A DNA stretch of 25,565 nt from Saccoglossus kowalevskii (Eukaryota; Hemichordata; Enteropneusta; Harrimaniidae), in the NCBI RefSeq assembly GCF_000003605.2, contig NW_003149772.1, forward strand, positions 192,978 to 218,542, written 5' to 3'. The position numbers were made by a program, and so were the translations under genes. Positions 20,363 through 25,565 of the stretch are shown here, piece by piece. The first letter of the stretch is position 1; each line of letters starts with the position of its first letter. Under the pieces are notes generated by a model that was given only the letters and a program-made list of their open reading frames with translations, was not told the origin of the DNA and ran no database searches.

Positions 20363-21624
20363 TTAAGGGTGTGCTGGGTTGCTTCTCTTTCCAGATTTAC
20401 GTGCTTCTTTCACCTGTTGGAATGTGCGTCGACGCCCGTCTTCAAGCCTGGCGGCGGTTTTAGCCTCCTTCGATAGAGCAGTTATTTCGCTTCTGTATTC
20501 ACTCCTTAGACTTTCTAATTTCAAGGATTTCTCTTCTGGTGAGAGCCTAGATGCTTTTATTTCTGCCATCTTTTCCTTCTCGTTTCTAATCAATTGTTTC
20601 TTCTCGCTTACCAGCTGGGCGCTGCTTTTACCTGCAGGCAGAGTCTTCAAATGTTCCTGTCTGCGATTTACCAGGTCAGACTTGTGTTCGGAAGACATGC
20701 GTGGCGACGGCCTGTCCACAGGTTTGTCCATCTGTTGATGAAATTGTACACAATGAATGTTAATTAGGAAACAGATCACAGAAAGTCAATAAAAACAATC
20801 AAGTTCGGGGGTTGTCAAACGCAGATTACACTGAACCGACGTAATTACGTAGTCATTACTGTAGTACAAGAGTGCGCGATAGTTTCGTCATTTCATTTTA
20901 TAAGAACATGGTTCAACATTTTCTAGGGTTATATGGATTTGTCAGGAGCTATTGGGGCTATGGGTTTGTACAATTTGTTTTGTCAGTGTCGTCATGATTG
21001 GGACGTGTAGACCAAACTCGTACTGCATGTACGACTACGCTATTACGCAAACTGGTGGTCGATTATAGACCGCCATTTCTGCAACATACAGGACTAATCC
21101 AGTTTTACTAAATTTAGTAGAACAGAAAGGGTGTACGGTCATTTTTAATTCAACCACATTCTCATTCATACTACAAGGACTACCTTTGTCTAGATCATGG
21201 GTGCGTTTGAGTTTACTTCGCAATTTTGACTAATGTTCCAAAACTCAAACCGACCACATGCTTTAAAATGTACGGAAATATATCCTACCCGAATCTGAAA
21301 ATCCTCCCACAAACTATTCATGTAGTATTGTACGCCCGACTTTTGCAATTGCTATGGTGTTCGTACGACAATACTACAACACACCCGTATACTATAAATG
21401 CCATAGACCTCGGCCAAGCAGTGATCATAACATGACGAATCGATTATATGCAAAATTACCAAATTACTACATGCAATGAAAGACATCAAATCGACATGGG
21501 AAGAACATATACAAGTTATTTCAACTACGTCACATACCCTGGTTTTCTTTTCTTCCTTGCCAATAATTCCAGCCACCGCGGCGCCGATAACGGCAAATAG
21601 AAATAAAACTACACAGATCTTCAT
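20363..21624 (-). CDS. small secreted, charged, cysteine-free protein (two exons, no known family)
   Basis: Exon 1 (21624-21538, 29 codons) encodes a textbook signal peptide: MK, a hydrophobic core ICVVLFLFAVIGAAVA, and an AVA|G cleavage site after about residue 18. It ends at an AGG|GTATGT donor in phase 0. Exon 2 (20731-20363, 122 residues and TAA) starts exactly at an ATG after a CAACAG acceptor, phase 0. The joined protein is 151 residues. The mature part is rich in Lys, Glu, Arg and Ser, has no cysteine in exon 2, and contains Leu-spaced helical segments (LSPEEKSLKLESLRSEYRSE, then ALSKEAKTAARLEDG) suggesting a coiled coil. Near the C-terminus SGKRSNPAHP resembles a GKR amidation/dibasic processing site, which may be coincidence. 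I recognise no family. Because exon 2 begins with ATG, an alternative promoter could give a cytosolic 122-residue form. Confidence 0.7.
20732..21537 (-). other. intron of the secreted-protein gene
   Basis: An 806-base intron with GTATGT donor and CAACAG acceptor on the minus strand. Frames inside it on both strands are short and not recognised. Confidence 0.6.
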
Positions 21625-22186
21625 GGTTGCGATGAGAACACTTCAAGGAGTAGACGATTTAAAAGCAACAAACAACGAACACGAGGTTTTATATGCAGCC
21701 ACTTGTACTTTGAATAACAATGGCTTGAAACGTAAGCAGGCACTCATTGGCGCACGACAAACGCAGACTCTGTTTGTTAACCAATCAGATAACGAATAGA
21801 TTGTTGTCAGTAGATGGGTGAATTTAATTTCAGGAATTTAATGAATATCTGCACGAATGAGGTATCTTCTAGGGCACAGCTGTCTTTATATTAGCCAGTC
21901 AGTGGGATGCTTTAATTTGGACAATGTCTGGCATATGGTAACTATTATGTAACAAAGAACCTACAACACCGAGGAGTTTCTGGCTTATAATCGCCAAGGG
22001 TCACAGGTCATACACTTCGTGGGAAGGAGAGTTGTCTGACTTAAACGACACGCACACACATACATACACAAAAGAATATTACTCACTTGGCTAATCTAAA
22101 TAAAACAGGGATCGATTCACGAGGTTTTCTAACAACAAATGTATTTTTAATTTGAGCACTCATCGTGAGAATTATTCAGGCGAATT
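21625..22186. other. upstream region of the secreted-protein gene
   Basis: No supported gene. A short CACACACA/CATACATACA tract lies near 22050. The promoter of the secreted-protein gene should be in the first few hundred bases, but I see no clear TATA element. Confidence 0.4.
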
Positions 22187-22432
22187 CTACGGAGAACAAA
22201 AAAATACGGAGGCTTCTAGAAATATTGAGATTGGGATAATATCTAAGCGGGGATAAATATTGTGTTTGGGTGATACGAGAAAAGGTAGTGCTGGTGCGAC
22301 ATCATCAATATAATTATGCCAACTAAACAGACCCTTTACGTATTGTCTTTGTCCGATTTTATCATCAAATCGTATCATTCTTCTTCCTGGGCCTATAGTG
22401 CCACTGTAATAAGATGCCGTTGCTCTTTCCAT
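22187..22432 (-). CDS. hypothetical 81-residue open frame
   Basis: The frame starts MERATASYYSGTIGPGRRM and continues with mixed residues (RFDDKIGQRQYVKG...), ending with a hydrophobic SIFLEASVFFCSP tail. The first 30 or so residues look more protein-like than the tail. A donor-like GTAAAG on the minus strand after GQRQY could end a first exon there. No family is recognised, and a chance frame is possible. It starts 18 bases left of the hairpin at 22450-22483. Confidence 0.22.
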   Translation of the reverse strand: MERATASYYSGTIGPGRRMIRFDDKIGQRQYVKGLFSWHNYIDDVAPALPFLVSPKHNIYPRLDIIPISIFLEASVFFCSP

Positions 22433-22449
22433 AATATTTTGTTATCAGA

Positions 22450-22483
22450 CACATTCCCTCTACAAGGTGATAGAGGGACTGTG
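22450..22483. repeat. hairpin of the CACAGTCCCTC family
   Basis: CACATTCCCTCTA and TAGAGGGACTGTG pair with one mismatch around a CAAGGTGA loop. The loop and arms resemble the 6092-6123 hairpin, in the same orientation. The string CCCTCTACAA also appears in the hairpin at 25056-25103. Confidence 0.6.
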
Positions 22484-22714
22484 GATTAGATTAGTGATAA
22501 CAACATGTGTGAACTGGATAGAAAAAAACAGCCTCCGTTTCTTTAGTAGTTGTGAGCACAATTGATGACTAATTTAAACCGATTCACACCGACAAACATC
22601 CACTACTAAATGAGAGCAATGAGCATCACGTTTTTTTTTATTCGTTTTAAAAGTGTTACTATAGTTGACAATTGTTGATTTAGATACAATTCATTGACTT
22701 TGGGACTTTTTACG

Positions 22715-23672
22715 CAGTGAATATTATATTTGTCAATTAAGTTCGTAAAGATAGAAAATAATAAAATGAAGCTAAAAGTATGACGTAACTGTCATGAAGA
22801 TACTAGGGTATTGCAATGAGATTCCTTTAATGTATCCGCTTGTACTCGTTGGCATGCATTAGTTAAATTGTTTGTTTCGTATTTTTAATCAGAACTAGAT
22901 GACAATAAAGATGGCAGGCTCTAACCAATGAACGTATCCGGATGTATGTTCAATACCGAAAAAGAATAGTAACTATAGCACCACCAACCCTTTGTTTTCC
23001 TTGATGGCCCGTTATCAGAACACTATTTTTAACAACGATATCTAAATAAATCGAATCTTATTATTCACGATATGAACATATTTACACATTACCCGTGGAA
23101 TACTACTTTGGAAAGTGAACGGTTGTCTGCCATATGCGAAAATGTATATTAATGTGCAAATAAAAATTCAAATTTAAAAAAAAATAGCTACGTTGATTTT
23201 ACACAGCACGAACCCCACCCGTTATCATGTTTAAAGCTTGATTATCATCATTTTGGGCGGGGTGAAGAAACAATGCATTTAATTTCAACGGTTATTTTCA
23301 GCAAAAGACCCATAAAATATTGGATAATTGATTTGTAGATGTCAAGACATTTTGGTTCAAAGATGTACCACATTTAACAGCTCACATCTTCAGCATCGAT
23401 AATCGGCAATAGCAAATGCCACTAACGGCCGCCCCTCCGCACAATTTACACGAACAGTTTTGTAGGGGTGGTGTTTATCTTTGGCCACAATATTTTTCGC
23501 AGTTTCAGATAGCCGATCCGATAAGCGGAATAGAACGTTTTAATATATTTAAGTCACAAATCGGTACAATTATTTTTAATTATGGCGTTGTGTCATTGCG
23601 TCACCACTCAACTGTTTGTAGAAGTCCCTCCGGGTGTTCTCACTGCGTTGTCAGTTATTCATTTAGACAATT
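22715..23672 (+). mobile_element. 5' LTR of a Ty3/gypsy-type retrotransposon
   Basis: It ends in GT-rich, U5-like sequence and TTAGACAATT, six bases before a primer-binding-site-like TGGCGACGAGGAT. It is homologous to the copy at 18547-19932. A TATA-like TTAATATATTTAAG lies near 23550, at a reasonable place for an LTR promoter. The left boundary is approximate. Confidence 0.6.
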
Positions 23673-23678
23673 TGTAAT

Positions 23679-23692
23679 TGGCGACGAGGATA
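23679..23692 (+). other. retrotransposon primer-binding site
   Basis: TGGCGACGAGGATA begins with TGG, complementary to a tRNA 3' CCA, directly after the LTR-like end and about 120 bases before gag. Similar GGCGACGAGGA sites follow the LTRs of many invertebrate gypsy elements (from memory). Confidence 0.6.
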
Positions 23693-23810
23693 AACAATAC
23701 TGAACAGGGAGAGAAGGCGCTGCACTTTGAGTGAATGTTTTTTTCAGGTTGTTACACAGTGAGTACTATTACGCCAGTCTACACGTGCTAGCCATTTAGA
23801 AGTCGTCAGA

Positions 23811-25045
23811 ATGGCAGTTGAAGCTGGTTTTATATTTTCGCAAATTGCTCCTTTAGATGTGCATACAGATTCTACAACATTGGCTCCACGATGGAAGCGC
23901 TGGTTGTCTCGTTTCGAAAACAGTTGCATTGCTTGAACAATTACGGACCCGGATCAGAAAAAGGCCATGCTGTTGGACAGAGGTGGCGAAGACCTATTTG
24001 ACATTTCCGAAACTCTTGTTATGCCTGCACCTGAATATGACGACAATAAAGATAATAAAGGCATTCGATGATTATTTCACACCTAAAAAGAACACTGAAT
24101 TTGATTTTTTTTAATTTCGCCGTGCCGTACAACATGATACAGAAAGTATTGATCAGTTCGTTGCACGACTTCGAAAATTGATCAACAATTGTGGCATTTC
24201 TGACCCAGCAGTGAGGGATGAAGAAATAAAACATCAGATTGTCCAAGGAGGTAAGAATAAAAGGGTTCGCAGAAAAGCTCTCCAGGAAGAACTAACTCTT
24301 GACAAAATTATTTCCCTAGCAAGATCACTTGAGATATCAGAACGCGAAGCGCATGGGATTGAACATCCACAATTACCAGACTCCGTAAACAAAACTTTTC
24401 AATATACAGAAAGTCAGAAACGTCCTACGAAATCAAGACGCAATACAAGAAGTCGGCAAACTAAAGATTCATCACAACGTTCATCAAGCTGTTTCTATTG
24501 TGGCGGACATTATCCACACCGATACATCTGTCCTGCAAAGGATAAGCAGTGTAATTACTGTCACGAGGTCGGACATTTTATTTCTTGTTGTCGTAAATTG
24601 AAAAGCAAGAACAAAACGCGAAGACCCAAGCCTAAGGTTTCCAACATTAACGATGTACATGATCATGATATTCTAGACAGTAGCAGCAGTGAAGATGATT
24701 TTTTGTTTAATATTCATGTTTATGAGAAATATGGCGGAAAACTCCCTTTTGCGAAATTAAGTATCAACCATGTGTCTTTAGATTTAATGATAGATTCAGG
24801 GGCAACTTGTAATGTTCTTAATATTAGTGATTATCAGTTGATTAGCGATACTGTGGTACTTGAACCAACTAGTAAAGATTTATTTACATATGGGAAACGT
24901 CAAAGAGTTGATGTATTGGGTACTGTTAAAACCAAGATTAACATGGGGAATGGATTTGAAAAATTGGAATTCGTTGTTGTCAATACGAAAGACTCGTCAA
25001 TTTTGGGATATTCTTCTGCAAGTCTGCTTGGTTTTATTCAAATCA
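23811..25045 (+). pseudogene. Ty3/gypsy gag-protease remnant, disabled
   Basis: Gag opens at ATG 23811 with the WKRWLSRFENS capsid-type segment and ITDPDQKKAMLLDRGGEDLF, then QHDTESIDQFVARLRKLI further on. Two zinc knuckles follow: CFYCGGHYPHRYIC (about 24490, a CGGxYPH variant) and CNYCHEVGHFISCC (CX2CX4HX4C, about 24550). A retroviral-type aspartic protease has its active-site DSGA at about 24794-24805 in LMIDSGATCNVLN. The frame is broken by TGA at 23934-23936, a one-base shift near 24060 and TAA at 24112-24114; it is open again from 24115. Recognisable element sequence stops near 25045, so reverse transcriptase, RNase H and integrase are not in the window. Gag packages RNA and the protease matures the polyprotein in intact elements; this copy should not function. 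Confidence 0.85.
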
Positions 25046-25055
25046 TCGTCCGCCT

Positions 25056-25103
25056 GCACGGTGTTGTTCCGTTGGGGGTATTCCTCCCTCTACAACACCG
25101 TGC
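25056..25103. repeat. 12-bp-arm hairpin at the retrotransposon break
   Basis: GCACGGTGTTGT (25056-25067) pairs perfectly with ACAACACCGTGC (25092-25103). The 24-base loop contains CCTCCCTCT. It sits where gypsy homology ends, so it may mark the end of an inserted element. Confidence 0.75.
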
Positions 25104-25153
25104 GGTAATTCTATTCATAACCGTGTATGCCACGTGGTTGCGCGATAGAAAGT

Positions 25154-25565
25154 TTACCTACCAATAGAAAGCCTTGTTACAATGACTGCCAGAAACGGCT
25201 GGAGCTTTGCATTTCTGATGTCTTCGGCTTCATTTCTGCCGATATATCTTGCATTGACATCATGAACTTTGAGGTATAACACCTACTCTTCTATAGTACC
25301 CAAAAGTGGTGACAAAACTATTACCACGCTCGATGATCGCAAGGCCGGTAAAGCATAATAACATAAGGATTTACTATTTCCAGTGCGACTAAAAACGAAC
25401 ACATCAAACACGGCACTAAGTATAGTTTGAATAGCTTTAGTCTGAATATCAGTGAGTTGCATGATGTATGGATATCGTCGCTGTATTGCCTTGACATCCA
25501 AGCCAACACAGCTTCCACTGTGCGCAGCGTAATTTATTCTCGGGTTAGACATTTTCACCGCCTGG
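25154..25565 (-). pseudogene. RecQ-like helicase fragment, decayed, runs off the window edge
   Basis: On the minus strand the frame contains a Q-motif-like QLTDIQTKAIQTIL, a motif I remnant (SRTGNSKSLCYYALPAL, in which the usual GxGKS is GNSKS) and motif Ia-like VVIVLSPLL. A TAG at 25285-25283 interrupts it. The same frame then continues with HDVNARYIGRNEAEDIRNA, typical of the segment after motif Ia in RecQ-like proteins of invertebrates, and ends at 25154. DExH and later motifs are missing. SF2 RecQ helicases unwind DNA 3'-5'; the lost Walker A glycine, stop and truncation make activity unlikely. The N-terminal side continues past 25565. Confidence 0.75.

Noticed and set aside
20379-20738. 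119-residue plus-strand frame
   Set aside because: It is the antisense shadow of exon 2 of the secreted-protein gene, which has matching splice phase and a signal peptide exon.

Overview
The window looks like nuclear DNA of a marine invertebrate animal. It is AT-rich, its genes are split by long introns with GT..AG junctions, and it is crowded with inverted-repeat elements, tandem repeats and an LTR retrotransposon. The two recognisable genes are animal genes (a cilia/HSP90-cochaperone factor and an NKAP-domain protein). An invertebrate deuterostome such as a hemichordate is one possibility, but the sequence alone does not fix the species.

Left part (1-6850, minus strand): a PIH1D2-like gene with a probable untranslated first exon (ending at 6694) and three coding exons (4895-4713, 1813-1690, 1331-808). 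The final coding exon for the end of the CS domain lies left of position 1. Its introns hold a compound tetranucleotide microsatellite, a 1.15-kb foldback element, a TTAA-flanked MITE, an AT-rich tandem array, and an orphan coding-quality exon on the opposite strand (5961-6055).

Centre (6850-15125, plus strand): an NKAPD1-like gene (C11orf57 in human), complete from ATG 10038 to stop 14967 in four coding exons. It lies head to head with PIH1D2, as the two genes do in human. A candidate shared promoter with two CRE-like sites sits at about 6839-6865. The last intron carries an 18-copy, 52-bp minisatellite and a long-TIR element beside the last splice acceptor.

Right part (15125-25565): mostly repeats. 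There is a 33-bp tandem array, two palindromic MITEs, a lone LTR-like copy (about 18547-19932), and a two-exon minus-strand gene for a small secreted, charged, cysteine-free protein (21624-20363). A related LTR-like copy (about 22715-23672) then leads into a primer-binding site and a decayed Ty3/gypsy gag-protease region. This is broken off near 25045 by a hairpin and followed by a decayed RecQ-like helicase fragment on the minus strand.

PIH1D2 and NKAPD1 form the only clear gene pair, linked by position and probably by promoter. The remainder is mobile-element debris plus one lineage-specific-looking secreted gene. No tRNA, rRNA or CRISPR was seen.
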